From JAWLBW01 sp041687475 (lineage in GTDB: Bacteria > J088 > JAWLBW01): a stretch of 28,627 bases of DNA. Location of the stretch: positions 1 to 28,627 of the forward strand of contig JAWLBW010000017.1 of NCBI GenBank assembly GCA_041687475.1, given 5' to 3'. The translations under genes were made by a program, and so were the position numbers. The notes under the pieces were generated by a model, which was given only the letters and a program-made list of their open reading frames with translations, was not told the DNA's origin and searched no databases. Positions 1-11,415 of this stretch are shown in pieces; the stretch's first letter is position 1, and each line of letters starts with the position of its first letter.

Positions 1-1
1 G

Positions 2-526
2 GGAATCATGCGCATGCTGAACGACGACGAGCACGAGGGGGTCATGGCGCACGAGCTGGGTCACGTGAAAAATCGCGACATTCTCATCAGCTCGGTAGTG
101 GCGACCATCGCCGGCGCGATTGCCATGCTCGCGAGCATGGTACGGTGGGCCGCCATTTTCGGCGGATTGGGCGGGCGCGACAATGAAGGGTCGAACCCCT
201 TCGCCGCCCTAGCCATGGCCATCGTAGCGCCCCTTATTGCCATGCTTGTGCAGATGGCCGTCTCGCGCACCCGCGAGTTCTCAGCCGATCGAACCGGAGC
301 CGAAATGTGCGGCAACCCGCTGGCGCTTGCCAACGCTCTACGCAAGATTCACATGGGTGTTCAGCACTACCCCATGCAGGCCACGCCCGGCCACGAAGCC
401 AGTGCCCATCTGTTCATCGCCAACCCCTTCAAGGGAAATTCCATCGTCAACATGCTGAGCACGCATCCTCCGATGGAAGAGCGCATCGCCAGACTTGAGC
501 AAATGGTGTACGGTATGCGTCGCTAA
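2..526 (+). CDS. htpX: HtpX-family membrane zinc metalloprotease, C-terminal part (5' end outside window)
   Basis: This is an integral inner-membrane M48-family protease that degrades misfolded membrane proteins. The reading frame is open from base 2, before the first visible ATG at 8, so the N-terminal membrane segments lie outside the window. Visible landmarks are the zinc motif HELGH (His-Glu-x-x-His) about 18 codons in, followed by KNRD. Two hydrophobic stretches follow, and then the TREFSADR segment, whose Glu is the expected third zinc ligand. The end, with MLSTHPP and MEERI, is typical of HtpX. The stop TAA at 524-526 is followed by a strong intrinsic terminator. The family call is confident; the physiological substrates are not visible. 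Confidence 0.93.
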   Translation, partial: GIMRMLNDDEHEGVMAHELGHVKNRDILISSVVATIAGAIAMLASMVRWAAIFGGLGGRDNEGSNPFAALAMAIVAPLIAMLVQMAVSRTREFSADRTGAEMCGNPLALANALRKIHMGVQHYPMQATPGHEASAHLFIANPFKGNSIVNMLSTHPPMEERIARLEQMVYGMRR

Positions 527-552
527 CCATTCAGCCGGCCCATGATCTGCAA

Positions 553-580
553 GGCGACTTCTTCGGAAGTCGCCTTTTTT
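553..580 (+). terminator. Intrinsic terminator of htpX
   Basis: A 9-bp perfect stem (GGCGACTTC / GAAGTCGCC) is capped by a TTCG tetraloop and followed directly by six T. It begins 26 bases after the htpX stop codon and separates htpX from the downstream cation ATPase gene. Stem, stable tetraloop and U-tract together make this a textbook rho-independent terminator. Confidence 0.93.
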
Positions 581-722
581 CTTGCCGTCGCCGGCACCGG
601 CCATCGCCCTGCATCGGGCTGCAAAGAAAGCCTTGTAGTGAAGGCAGGCCCCCCTTGCCCGCCACGTGGAATTGACGGAAAGATGGGCTGATGCTCGTAC
701 GTCACGATCGCGAGGCGCCGGT

Positions 723-3437
<2,715 letters not shown>

Positions 3438-3448
3438 AGGCCGGGGCC

Positions 3449-5389
3449 TCAGGGTTCGTAAACGGCAGGCTTCTTTGTGCCCGGCGAGGTGGCCTTGATG
3501 GAATATATGGGCTCCATGTCGCCTTCCTTGATGGGAATGACATCGGGACTCGCGCCCGGCTCGTCGAGTGATTCGCCCGGCCACTCTTCTTCAGGCATGG
3601 GCCCGAGAAAGGGTATCAGGTCTTCGAGCTCGGGGGGAATTGCATCGGTCAGCGGGTCGCCGTACTCATTGAGAGGAATCTCATCGCCCGGCAGGGCTCC
3701 CTCCGGCCCCGGAGCACCGCCAAATCCTTCGCGGCTCTGAACCGGAACCTGAGCCGCGGCCACGCTATCCGTCGCAGACGCAGGCGCCGTCGCAGCCGCG
3801 GACGCGCCCCGGGTGAGGAACCAGCCGGCCTGGGCCCCCACGAAGCGCGGGTCGAGTCGCATGGCCTCGGCATATTGCCGATGTGCATACCGCATCGTCG
3901 AAGCATCGCCGGTGCGTTCGGCTTCCCGGCGCAGGAAGTTGGCATATAGAAAGGCGGCCCGCGAGTTCGCACCGTCACGGGCCAGAGCCGACTCGAACGA
4001 AGCCCGGGCGGCATCGGGCTGTTCAAGCTGCGCGAAAAGGAGGGCGAGCCGCAGATGCGCCTCGCTCAACGAGTCGTCGACACGCAGGGCTTCCCGGTAC
4101 TGCACCCTGGCCTGATGCAGCTTCCCGCGACGGAACGACGGGTCGACCAGATCGGCCCACTGAGCGTACAGACTTCCGAGCTGGATACGCATCCGGGGGT
4201 TTTCTTCCCGATCGAGCGACGCCCGGTAATGGCGTTCGGCGGCCTCGAACCATTCGGCCCGCTGTTCGCGCTCATAGCGCAGGGCGAGCCCGTGTCGGGC
4301 ACGCCCGAGTCCGGCGTGCACCAGCGCCGTTTCGCCCAACCAGGCTTCAGCCTTCTCGAAAGCCTCGAGCGCTTCGTGCCAATTCCTGCGCTGCAGGGCC
4401 ATGACCCCGAGCATGGCGTAGGCTTTTCCACGCCACAGGTCGGGCTGCCCCCGCTGCCTGAGCGAGTCTTCCAACGCTTCGCGAGCCATGCCCGGTTGAT
4501 CGAGCAGGAAGGCGAGCTCGCCGCGGCGCAGGCTGCTTCCCGCCCGGTCGACGCCTGGGGCATCGACCGCCAGGGCGTTTTCGTACAGGTTCTGGGCCCG
4601 GGCGTAATCGCCGGCGAGCCAGGCAAGTTCGGCGCGCAACACCAAGGCATCGGGCAACGCCGGATCGATTTCCAAGGCCCGATCAAGAAGGCGGGTGGCC
4701 GCGTCGGTCGCCCCCGCCCTGTATTGCAGCGCCCCCGCGGCGGCAAGGATGATGGTGTCGCGCGAGTCAAGGCGCACCGCTTCCATCATGCGCACCGCCG
4801 CCGTCTTCCACTCACCGCGCCGGGCCGCCACGACGGCCCAGCCCGCATACGCCCCCGCAGAGTCGGGCCGCTTTTCGACGGCATCCTTGAAGAGTCGCTC
4901 GGCCTCACGCATTTCTCCCCGGGCAAGGGCCCGATTGCCGAGAGCCAGAAACGCAGGCTCGAAATCGTCTTCGAGGTCGAGGGCCCGGCGAAACTCGCCC
5001 ACGGCCTGGGCCGAGTGGCCGTCGGCATCAAGGGCAAGCCCATAGTTGACCGCGATCGCCGCCGAATTTCCGTCGAGCTGCACCGCCCGCCCGGTGTGAA
5101 CCAGGGCCTCGTCGATCAGGCCGAGTTCCAGCTCGGCCAGCCCCAGGTTGCTGAGAAGGCGGGCATCGGCCGGGCGCAGGCCGAGCGCCTCGAGCCATGC
5201 AGCACGGGCGGCCGCGAAGTCGCCGTCATGCATGGCTGCAACCCCGACGTCCTGCAGTTGCTCGAATCGGCGTTGCTCTTCCAGAGCCGCATTGCGCGCG
5301 GCCTCTTCGGAAGAAACCTGCGGCCGGTGGCTGCAGGCGGCAAGGAAGGCGAGTAGGAATACGGTGAAGAAGTAGCGCGGCGCGAGCAT
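3449..5389 (-). CDS. TPR-repeat lipoprotein
   Basis: This 646-residue exported protein starts with a short hydrophobic signal ending in the lipobox LAAC. The lipidated Cys would be residue 19 and is followed by Ser, which in Gram-negatives usually means sorting to the outer membrane. From about residue 45 to 510 the sequence is a run of roughly 34-residue tetratricopeptide repeats with the usual Ala/Gly/Tyr pattern (for example NLGLAELELG and ALEIDPALPDAL), a protein-protein scaffold. The last 110 or so residues are low-complexity, first Ala-rich and then acidic and Pro-rich, ending in a basic tip. The gene is transcribed away from aceE from a near-consensus promoter at 5420-5448. The partner and role are unknown; a periplasmic assembly or envelope function is only an inference. 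Confidence 0.88.
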   Translation of the reverse strand: MLAPRYFFTVFLLAFLAACSHRPQVSSEEAARNAALEEQRRFEQLQDVGVAAMHDGDFAAARAAWLEALGLRPADARLLSNLGLAELELGLIDEALVHTGRAVQLDGNSAAIAVNYGLALDADGHSAQAVGEFRRALDLEDDFEPAFLALGNRALARGEMREAERLFKDAVEKRPDSAGAYAGWAVVAARRGEWKTAAVRMMEAVRLDSRDTIILAAAGALQYRAGATDAATRLLDRALEIDPALPDALVLRAELAWLAGDYARAQNLYENALAVDAPGVDRAGSSLRRGELAFLLDQPGMAREALEDSLRQRGQPDLWRGKAYAMLGVMALQRRNWHEALEAFEKAEAWLGETALVHAGLGRARHGLALRYEREQRAEWFEAAERHYRASLDREENPRMRIQLGSLYAQWADLVDPSFRRGKLHQARVQYREALRVDDSLSEAHLRLALLFAQLEQPDAARASFESALARDGANSRAAFLYANFLRREAERTGDASTMRYAHRQYAEAMRLDPRFVGAQAGWFLTRGASAAATAPASATDSVAAAQVPVQSREGFGGAPGPEGALPGDEIPLNEYGDPLTDAIPPELEDLIPFLGPMPEEEWPGESLDEPGASPDVIPIKEGDMEPIYSIKATSPGTKKPAVYEP

Positions 5390-5419
5390 GGCTTACCCAT
5401 TTAACAAGTTCTTCCCACC

Positions 5420-5448
5420 ATTATAAGGGCGGCTTTCCTGATGGTCAA
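5420..5448 (-). promoter_or_regulatory. Near-consensus sigma70-type promoter for the TPR lipoprotein
   Basis: Read on the minus strand: -35 TTGACC at 5448-5443, a 17-base spacer, and a perfect -10 TATAAT at 5425-5420. Transcription would start near 5413, leaving a leader of about 23 bases before the ATG at 5389. This is the best-matching promoter in the window. Confidence 0.8.
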
Positions 5449-5673
5449 CGAGCCCCATCCGGGGGCCTGATGCCGCGACAAACTCCCGTAGGGCGGGCGC
5501 CTGCAGGGGTGGCAGTGACCGCGTGCACAACGCGAACCGCCGTCTGCCGGAGGCGCCCTCCCGGCGGCCTGCCGACGGCCACGCTCGTTCGCAGACGTGG
5601 CATAATTTCGCGAGGACGAATTTCCGGCGCGCGAAACCAGACAAAGCCTGACGTGCGGCGCAGCCCGATATGT

Positions 5674-5679
5674 TATAGT
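5674..5679 (+). promoter_or_regulatory. Possible -10 element of the aceEF-lpdA operon
   Basis: TATAGT lies about 94 bases before the aceE ATG, within the 383-base gap between the lipoprotein start and aceE. No convincing -35 sits at 16-18 bases; the nearest, CTGACG at 5648-5653, is 20 bases away. A second AT-rich hexamer, CATAAT, lies at 5601-5606. The rest of the gap (5449-5600) is GC-rich with short imperfect inverted repeats, and I see no gene or RNA there. Confidence 0.3.
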
Positions 5680-5772
5680 CGGTGCTGGGGCCGGCGATGC
5701 CCCGAGCACGTACGGGTCGAAGGGAAAGCCGGTCGGACGTCTGCGTAATTGCTGCAGTGAGTGAGGTGGATC

Positions 5773-8445
5773 ATGGATGCAGAAAAGCTCTCTCCCATCG
5801 ACCAGGACCCCGAAGAGACCCGCGAATGGCTCGAAGCCATCGAATACGTCCTGCGCGAAAAGGGCGACGAGCGGGCCCTGTACCTGTTCGGAAAACTGCG
5901 CGACCGCCTTTCGACAAAGGGCGTTGCGCTGCCGTTCAGGCTCAATACTCCCTACGTGAACACGATTCCGGCCGAAGAGCAGCCGCCATACCCGGGCAGC
6001 ATGGAAATCGAGCGTCGCATTCGCTCGATCATGCGCTGGAACGCCATGGCCATGGTGGTCAAGGCCAACAAGGACTTCGACGGCATCGGCGGGCACATTT
6101 CGTCCTACGCCTCGTCGGCGGCCCTCTACGAAGTCGGCTACAACCATTTCTTCCGCGGCAAACGCGGCGATCAGCCGGCCGACATGATTTACTTTCAGGG
6201 GCACGCTTCGCCGGGCATTTACGCGCGTGCTTATGTCGAAGGGCGCCTGAGCGCCGAACACCTGCATCACTTCCGGCGCGAAATCGGCGGCAAGGGCATC
6301 AGCTCGTATCCCCACCCGTGGCTCATGCCCGATTACTGGCAGTTTCCCACGGTTTCCATGGGCTTGGGACCGATTCAGGCAATTTACCAGGCCCGCTTCA
6401 ACCGCTACCTGCATCATCGCGGGCTGCTCGACACCTCGGGCAACAAGGTCTGGGCCTTCCTGGGCGACGGCGAAACGGACGAACCCGAAACCCTGGGCGC
6501 CATCAACCTGGCCGCCCGTGAAAAACTCGACAACCTGATCTTCGTCGTCAACTGCAATCTGCAGCGACTCGACGGGCCGGTACGCGGCAACGGCAAGATC
6601 ATTCAGGAACTCGAGTCAAGCTTCCGCGGCGCCGGGTGGAACGTCATCAAGGTGGTCTGGGGTACCGACTGGGATCCCCTTCTGAGCCAGGATTCCGACG
6701 GTGTACTCGTGCGCCGCATGAACGAGGTCGTCGACGGCTGGTTTCAGAAATACACCGTCGAAGGGGGCGGCTTCGCCCGCGAGCATTTCTTCGGCGCCGA
6801 TGAAGGCCTGCGTAAGATGGTCGAGCACATGTCGGACGAAGCCCTGCACCGCATGGTGCGCGGCGGTCACGATCCGCGCAAGATTCATGCGGCCTACCGG
6901 GCCGCGGTCGAGCATAGGGGGCAACCCACCGTCATTCTCGCCAAAACCATCAAGGGTTACGGCCTCGGCGAAGCCGGCGAGGGACGCAACATCAGCCACC
7001 AGCAGAAGAAGCTCAATCTCGAGGAACTGCGCGAATTCCGCTCGCGATTCGGCATTCCCATCAAAGACGAAGAGATCAACGAAACGCCCTTCTACCGTCC
7101 GCCCGAAGAAAGCCCCGAGATGAAGTACATTCGCGAGCGCCGCAAGGTGCTCGGCGGCCCCGTACCCGAACGCCTCGTGCGCGTCGCCCCCATGCAGGCA
7201 CTGCCGCAACTGCGCGATTTCAAGGAGTTTCTCGACGGCTCGGGGGGAAGAGCGGTTTCCTCGACCATGGGCTTCAGCCGCATGCTCGGACGCCTCATGG
7301 CCATGAAGGAGTTCGGTAAATATATCGTGCCCATCATTCCCGACGAGGCCCGCACGTTCGGCCTCGAAGCCCTCTTCCGCACCCACGGTATTTATTCGTC
7401 TATCGGCCAGCTGTACGAACCGGCCGACAAGTCGTCACTTCTGTACTACTTCGAGTCGAAACAGGGGCAGATTCTCGAAGAAGGCATTACCGAAGCCGGG
7501 GCCATGTCGTCGTTCATTGCCGCCGGTAATGCCTATGCGACCCTGGGCATCAACACGGTTCCCTTCTTCATCTTCTACTCGATGTTCGGGTTCCAGCGCG
7601 TCGGCGATCTGATCTGGGCCGCGGGCGACATGCGTACCCGCGGTTTCCTGCTCGGCGCGACCGCCGGCCGCACGACCCTCAACGGCGAGGGACTGCAGCA
7701 CGAAGACGGGCACAGCCACGTTCTTGCCTCGACGGTGCCCAACTGCATGGCCTATGACCCGGGTTATGTCTACGAACTCGCCGTCATTATTGAAGACGGT
7801 CTGCGACGCATGTACCAGAACCAGGAATCGATCTTCTACTACATCACTCTCTACAACGAAAACTACGACATGCCCACCATGCCCGAAGGGGCCGAAGAGG
7901 GCATCAGGCAGGGCCTGTACCGGCTCAAGGCGGCGCCCGACGACAAGGGCCTGCGCGCACAGCTGTTCGCCAGCGGGCCGCTGCTGCCCGAGGCCATACG
8001 CGCCCAACAGCTGCTGCATGAGAAGTTCGGCGTCTCGGCCGATTTGTGGAGCGTGACAAGCTACAAGAACCTGCGCTACGGCGCCCTGGAAGCCCAGCGC
8101 TGGAACCGGCTGCACCCCACGGAAGACCCCAGGAAATCGTATCTCGAGCAGACACTCGAGGGTGTCGAAGGGCCGTGCATCGCCGTCAGCGATTACATGC
8201 GCCTCGTACCCGACCAGATTGCGCCCTGGGTGCCGGGTGGCCTTTTCACATTGGGAACCGACGGGTTCGGCCGCAGCGACACCCGCGCCGAACTGCGGCG
8301 CTGGTTCGAAATCGACGCCGAACACATCGCCACCGCCGTGCTGTACCAGCTGGGCCGTCGCGGGCAGATGGACATGGGCAAGGTCGCCGCGGCCATTCGC
8401 GAGCTCGGCATCGACCCCGACAAACCCTTTTCACTCTTCCACTGA
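5773..8445 (+). CDS. aceE: Pyruvate dehydrogenase E1 component, homodimeric type
   Basis: This cytoplasmic thiamine-diphosphate enzyme decarboxylates pyruvate and acetylates the lipoyl group of E2. At 890 residues it matches the single-chain AceE of E. coli (887) rather than the alpha/beta form. The ThDP motif starts at GDGE (residues 231-234) and ends at NCNLQ (260-264), the positions expected for the family. The start is ATG 5773 with GAGGTGG 4 bases upstream; an in-frame GTG at 5761 would overlap this ribosome site. The C-terminal transketolase-like region is complete (for example TDGFGRSDTRAELRRWFEID). It is the first gene of aceE-aceF-lpdA-lplA; the gap to aceF is 23 bases. Confidence 0.97.
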   Translation: MDAEKLSPIDQDPEETREWLEAIEYVLREKGDERALYLFGKLRDRLSTKGVALPFRLNTPYVNTIPAEEQPPYPGSMEIERRIRSIMRWNAMAMVVKANKDFDGIGGHISSYASSAALYEVGYNHFFRGKRGDQPADMIYFQGHASPGIYARAYVEGRLSAEHLHHFRREIGGKGISSYPHPWLMPDYWQFPTVSMGLGPIQAIYQARFNRYLHHRGLLDTSGNKVWAFLGDGETDEPETLGAINLAAREKLDNLIFVVNCNLQRLDGPVRGNGKIIQELESSFRGAGWNVIKVVWGTDWDPLLSQDSDGVLVRRMNEVVDGWFQKYTVEGGGFAREHFFGADEGLRKMVEHMSDEALHRMVRGGHDPRKIHAAYRAAVEHRGQPTVILAKTIKGYGLGEAGEGRNISHQQKKLNLEELREFRSRFGIPIKDEEINETPFYRPPEESPEMKYIRERRKVLGGPVPERLVRVAPMQALPQLRDFKEFLDGSGGRAVSSTMGFSRMLGRLMAMKEFGKYIVPIIPDEARTFGLEALFRTHGIYSSIGQLYEPADKSSLLYYFESKQGQILEEGITEAGAMSSFIAAGNAYATLGINTVPFFIFYSMFGFQRVGDLIWAAGDMRTRGFLLGATAGRTTLNGEGLQHEDGHSHVLASTVPNCMAYDPGYVYELAVIIEDGLRRMYQNQESIFYYITLYNENYDMPTMPEGAEEGIRQGLYRLKAAPDDKGLRAQLFASGPLLPEAIRAQQLLHEKFGVSADLWSVTSYKNLRYGALEAQRWNRLHPTEDPRKSYLEQTLEGVEGPCIAVSDYMRLVPDQIAPWVPGGLFTLGTDGFGRSDTRAELRRWFEIDAEHIATAVLYQLGRRGQMDMGKVAAAIRELGIDPDKPFSLFH

Positions 8446-8452
8446 CCGGCTC

Positions 8453-8458
8453 AGGAGG
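8453..8458 (+). promoter_or_regulatory. Shine-Dalgarno site that fixes the aceF start
   Basis: A perfect AGGAGG lies 10 bases before ATG 8469. The same reading frame is open upstream to 8046 inside aceE, so this site, together with the onset of the lipoyl-domain sequence, identifies the true aceF start. Confidence 0.85.
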
Positions 8459-8468
8459 CGCTGAAACC

Positions 8469-9890
8469 ATGGAAACCTACAAGCTTCCCGAACTGGCCGA
8501 AGGCATCGAAGCAGGCGACGTCGTCGGCGTACTCGTCAACGAGGGCGACACCGTCGAAGAAGGGCAGTCGCTCATCGAACTCGAAACCGACAAGGCCACC
8601 GTACCGGTGCCCGCGCCCTACGGCGGCCGCATCGCAAAGATCCACGTAAAGCCCGGCGACAAGGTGCCCGTCGGCGCGCCTCTGGTCGACATCGAAGGCG
8701 GCGCCGCGGGCAAGGCCCCGGCCGAAAAGGCCGCGCCCACGCCCGAAAAGCCGAAGGAACCTGAAAAACCGGCGAAACCCGCGGCCGAAGCCGCGCCCCC
8801 GCGGGAAGAACCTGTCGCGGCGCCCGAGAAACCCGCCGAAGAGAAGGCGCCGCCACCGCCGACCGAACAACCCGAACCGCGCGAAGAAAAGCGCCAGGCC
8901 GAGAAGGCCGGCGGCGCTCCGCTTCCGGAACGACCGGTCGAGCCCGAGCCTGCGTCACCTTCCGAGCAGGGCGAAGGCACCCCGATTCCGGCCGGCCCCT
9001 CGGTACGCCGGCTGGCCCGCGAGCTGGGCGTCGACCTGCGTCAGGTCAAGGGTTCGGGCGGCGCCGGACGAATCACCTCAGACGACGTCAAGGAACACGC
9101 ACGTCGGCGCATGACGGCCCCCGAAGCGGGCGGGCCGATGACCGGGGCCGTCGCTCCGGGCGAGACGCCCGACTTCAGCCGCTACGGCCCGGTTCGTACC
9201 GAACCCCTACCGTCGATGCGGCGCAAGATTTCGGCCAATATGAGCGCCTCGTGGAGCCAGATACCCCACGTGCACCAGTTCGCCGAAGCCGACGTGACCG
9301 ACCTCATGGCCATTCAGAAGAAGTACGCCCCGGTATTCAAGGAGCGGGGCGTCAGTCTGACCATGACCAGCCTCATACTCAAGGCGGTGGCGCGCACGCT
9401 GAAGGCGTTTCCGAAGTTCAACGCAAGCCTCGATCTGCAGAAGGGCGAGGTCGTTTACAAGGATTACATTCATATCGGCGTGGCCGTCGACACCCCGGCC
9501 GGTCTCATCGTGCCGGTCATTCGCGATGTCGACAAAAAAGATCTGCTGCAGCTGTCGGTCGAGCTGGGCGACATTGCCAAGCGCACCCGCGAAAGGCAGG
9601 TCGGCCTCGACGAGTTGCGGGGCGCCTCGTTCACCGTCTCGAACCTCGGCGGCATCGGCGGCAGCCACTTCACGCCGATCATCAACCCACCCGAGGTAGC
9701 CGTACTCGGCGTCGGCCGAAGCGAGAAAACCCCGACCTACCGGGGCGACTCGCTGGTGCCGCGCATGAAGCTTCCGCTCTGCGTGGCCTACGATCATCGT
9801 CTCATCGACGGCGCCGACGGGGCCCGCTTCATCGTCGAGCTGGTAAGGGTGCTCGAGAACTTCGAAGACGCCATGTTCTTCGGACTCTGA
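8469..9890 (+). CDS. aceF: Dihydrolipoamide acetyltransferase (E2 of pyruvate dehydrogenase)
   Basis: This is the core of the pyruvate dehydrogenase complex; it carries acetyl groups on lipoate and transfers them to CoA. It has 473 residues with one N-terminal lipoyl domain (about 1-76; lipoylated Lys42 in ETDKA), where E. coli AceF has three. A flexible linker rich in Ala, Pro, Glu and Lys follows (about 80-170). Next come a peripheral subunit-binding domain (about 175-215, containing VRRLARELG and GSGGAGRI) and the catalytic domain to the end. The active-site motif DHRLIDG places the catalytic His at 443. The frame is open further upstream inside aceE, but AGGAGG before ATG 8469 and the start of lipoyl-domain homology fix the start. 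Confidence 0.97.
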   Translation: METYKLPELAEGIEAGDVVGVLVNEGDTVEEGQSLIELETDKATVPVPAPYGGRIAKIHVKPGDKVPVGAPLVDIEGGAAGKAPAEKAAPTPEKPKEPEKPAKPAAEAAPPREEPVAAPEKPAEEKAPPPPTEQPEPREEKRQAEKAGGAPLPERPVEPEPASPSEQGEGTPIPAGPSVRRLARELGVDLRQVKGSGGAGRITSDDVKEHARRRMTAPEAGGPMTGAVAPGETPDFSRYGPVRTEPLPSMRRKISANMSASWSQIPHVHQFAEADVTDLMAIQKKYAPVFKERGVSLTMTSLILKAVARTLKAFPKFNASLDLQKGEVVYKDYIHIGVAVDTPAGLIVPVIRDVDKKDLLQLSVELGDIAKRTRERQVGLDELRGASFTVSNLGGIGGSHFTPIINPPEVAVLGVGRSEKTPTYRGDSLVPRMKLPLCVAYDHRLIDGADGARFIVELVRVLENFEDAMFFGL

Positions 9891-9950
9891 TTTTTCACTT
9901 GAACTCGGTCGACGGCCGCCTGCGACGGCGCCGGAAACACAGGGGATAGC

Positions 9951-11366
9951 GTGGCAAACGGACGTGCAGACTATGATGTCATCGTGATCGGAGGAGGCCC
10001 GGGCGGCTATGCCGCCGCCTTCCGCGCCGCCGATCTGGGTAAGCGAACCGCCATCGTCGACATGGATGCGCGCCTGGGCGGCGTGTGTCTGCTACGGGGC
10101 TGCATTCCCTCGAAAGCGCTGCTTCACGCCGCCCACACCATTCACCTGGCCCAGGAAGCGGCAGACTGGGGTCTTACCTACGCCAAGCCGCATCTGAATC
10201 TCGACAAGCTGCGCGAGAAGAAGGAAAGCGTCGTCAACAAACTCTCGGGCGGCGTACACACCCTGGCCAAGGCCCGCAAGGTCGACTTCATTCACGGCAA
10301 GGCTTCGTTCGAGAACGCCAACACCTTGCGCCTGCTGGCAAACGGCGAGATTCGCTTTCTCACCTTCGACAAGCTCATCATCGCCACCGGTTCGCGCCCG
10401 GTCGTGCCTGCCGCCCTGCGGCTCGACGACGAAAGGTGGATGGATTCGAGCCGCGCCCTCGATCTGCCCTTCGTACCCGGCCGCCTGCTCGTCATCGGCG
10501 GCGGCTACATCGGCATGGAACTGGGCACCGTTTACGCAGCCCTGGGCAGCGAGGTCGTCGTTGTCGAAGCCCTTGACCGTATTCTCGCGGCCACCGACGC
10601 CGACCTGGTGCGTCCGGTCGAAAAACGGGCCCGGGGCATGTTCGCCGACATTCTGCTCAAGACCCGTGTCGACGAAATGCGCAGCGAAGACGACGGCATT
10701 TTCGTCAGGCTTTCGCCCGAAGACGGCGAAAGCCGTGAAGAACGCTTCGACGGCGTGCTTGTTTCCATCGGCCGACGCCCCAACAGCGACGGCCTCGAGC
10801 TCGGCAATACGCGCGTTCAGTGCAACGACCGCGGCTTCATCATTGCCGACGAACAATGCCGAACGGCCGAACCTCACATTTTCGCCATCGGCGACGTGGC
10901 AGGCGACCCGATGCTTGCCCACAAGGCCAGCCACGAAGGGCTTGTGGCCGCCGAGGTTATTGCAGGCGAGCCCTCGGCCTTCGAGCCGCAGGCCATTCCC
11001 GCCGTCGTTTTCACCGATCCTGAAATCGCCTGGGCCGGCCTCACCGAAACCGAAGCCAAGGTACGGGGCATACCTGTAACCGTCGCCAAATTTCCCTGGG
11101 CGGCCTCGGGACGCGCCACCACGCTGGCCCGGAACGACGGGGTCACCAAACTCGTCTGCGAACCCGGCACCGGACGCGTGCTCGGCGTCGGCATAACCGG
11201 TTCCGGCGCCGGCGAACTCATTGCCGAAGGCGTTCTGGCCATTGAAATGGGTGCGGTGGCCGAAGACCTCGCCCGCAGCATTCACCCCCACCCCACGCTT
11301 TCGGAAACGGTCATGGAAAGCGCCGAGCTTTTCGGGGGAAGCGCAACCCATTACATGAAGCGCTGA
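9951..11366 (+). CDS. lpdA: Dihydrolipoamide dehydrogenase (E3)
   Basis: This FAD-dependent oxidoreductase reoxidises the dihydrolipoyl group of AceF and reduces NAD+. It has 471 residues, the normal size. The FAD-binding GGGPGG is at residues 14-19. The redox disulfide is Cys46-Cys51 in VCLLRGCIPSK, a variant of the usual TCLNVGC that keeps the C-x4-C spacing. The NAD-binding GGGYIG lies mid-protein, and the C-terminal HxHPTLSE provides the His-Glu pair (His447, Glu452). The start is GTG at 9951 with AGGGG 5 bases upstream, 60 bases after aceF. Its position makes it the dedicated E3 of this complex, although E3 may also serve 2-oxoglutarate dehydrogenase or the glycine cleavage system. Confidence 0.96.
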   Translation: MANGRADYDVIVIGGGPGGYAAAFRAADLGKRTAIVDMDARLGGVCLLRGCIPSKALLHAAHTIHLAQEAADWGLTYAKPHLNLDKLREKKESVVNKLSGGVHTLAKARKVDFIHGKASFENANTLRLLANGEIRFLTFDKLIIATGSRPVVPAALRLDDERWMDSSRALDLPFVPGRLLVIGGGYIGMELGTVYAALGSEVVVVEALDRILAATDADLVRPVEKRARGMFADILLKTRVDEMRSEDDGIFVRLSPEDGESREERFDGVLVSIGRRPNSDGLELGNTRVQCNDRGFIIADEQCRTAEPHIFAIGDVAGDPMLAHKASHEGLVAAEVIAGEPSAFEPQAIPAVVFTDPEIAWAGLTETEAKVRGIPVTVAKFPWAASGRATTLARNDGVTKLVCEPGTGRVLGVGITGSGAGELIAEGVLAIEMGAVAEDLARSIHPHPTLSETVMESAELFGGSATHYMKR

Positions 11367-11376
11367 GCCGGTCAGG

Positions 11377-11382
11377 TACAAT
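11377..11382 (+). promoter_or_regulatory. Possible -10 element before lplA
   Basis: TACAAT (5 of 6 matches to consensus) lies 11 bases after the lpdA stop. No convincing -35 is present at the normal distance, so lplA may rely mainly on read-through from lpdA. Confidence 0.25.
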
Positions 11383-11413
11383 GAAGGGGAACCGTAAGTA
11401 CCACCCCCACTGA
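11381..11413 (+). CDS. Possible 10-residue leader ORF in front of lplA
   Basis: ATG at 11381 opens a 10-codon frame (MKGNRKYHPH) whose TGA at 11411-11413 ends two bases before the GTG start of lplA. It is basic and His-rich. Only a weak AGG precedes it. lplA itself has no Shine-Dalgarno sequence just upstream, so coupled re-initiation from this mini-ORF is conceivable. It may equally be chance. Confidence 0.2.
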   Translation: MKGNRKYHPH

Positions 11414-11415
11414 CC

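Noticed and set aside
672..700. TTGACG as a -35 for the cation ATPase gene
   Set aside because: No acceptable -10 lies 16-18 bases downstream.
4055..5356. A 433-codon open frame opposite the TPR lipoprotein gene
   Set aside because: It mirrors the repetitive TPR coding strand; there is no start signal or recognisable protein.
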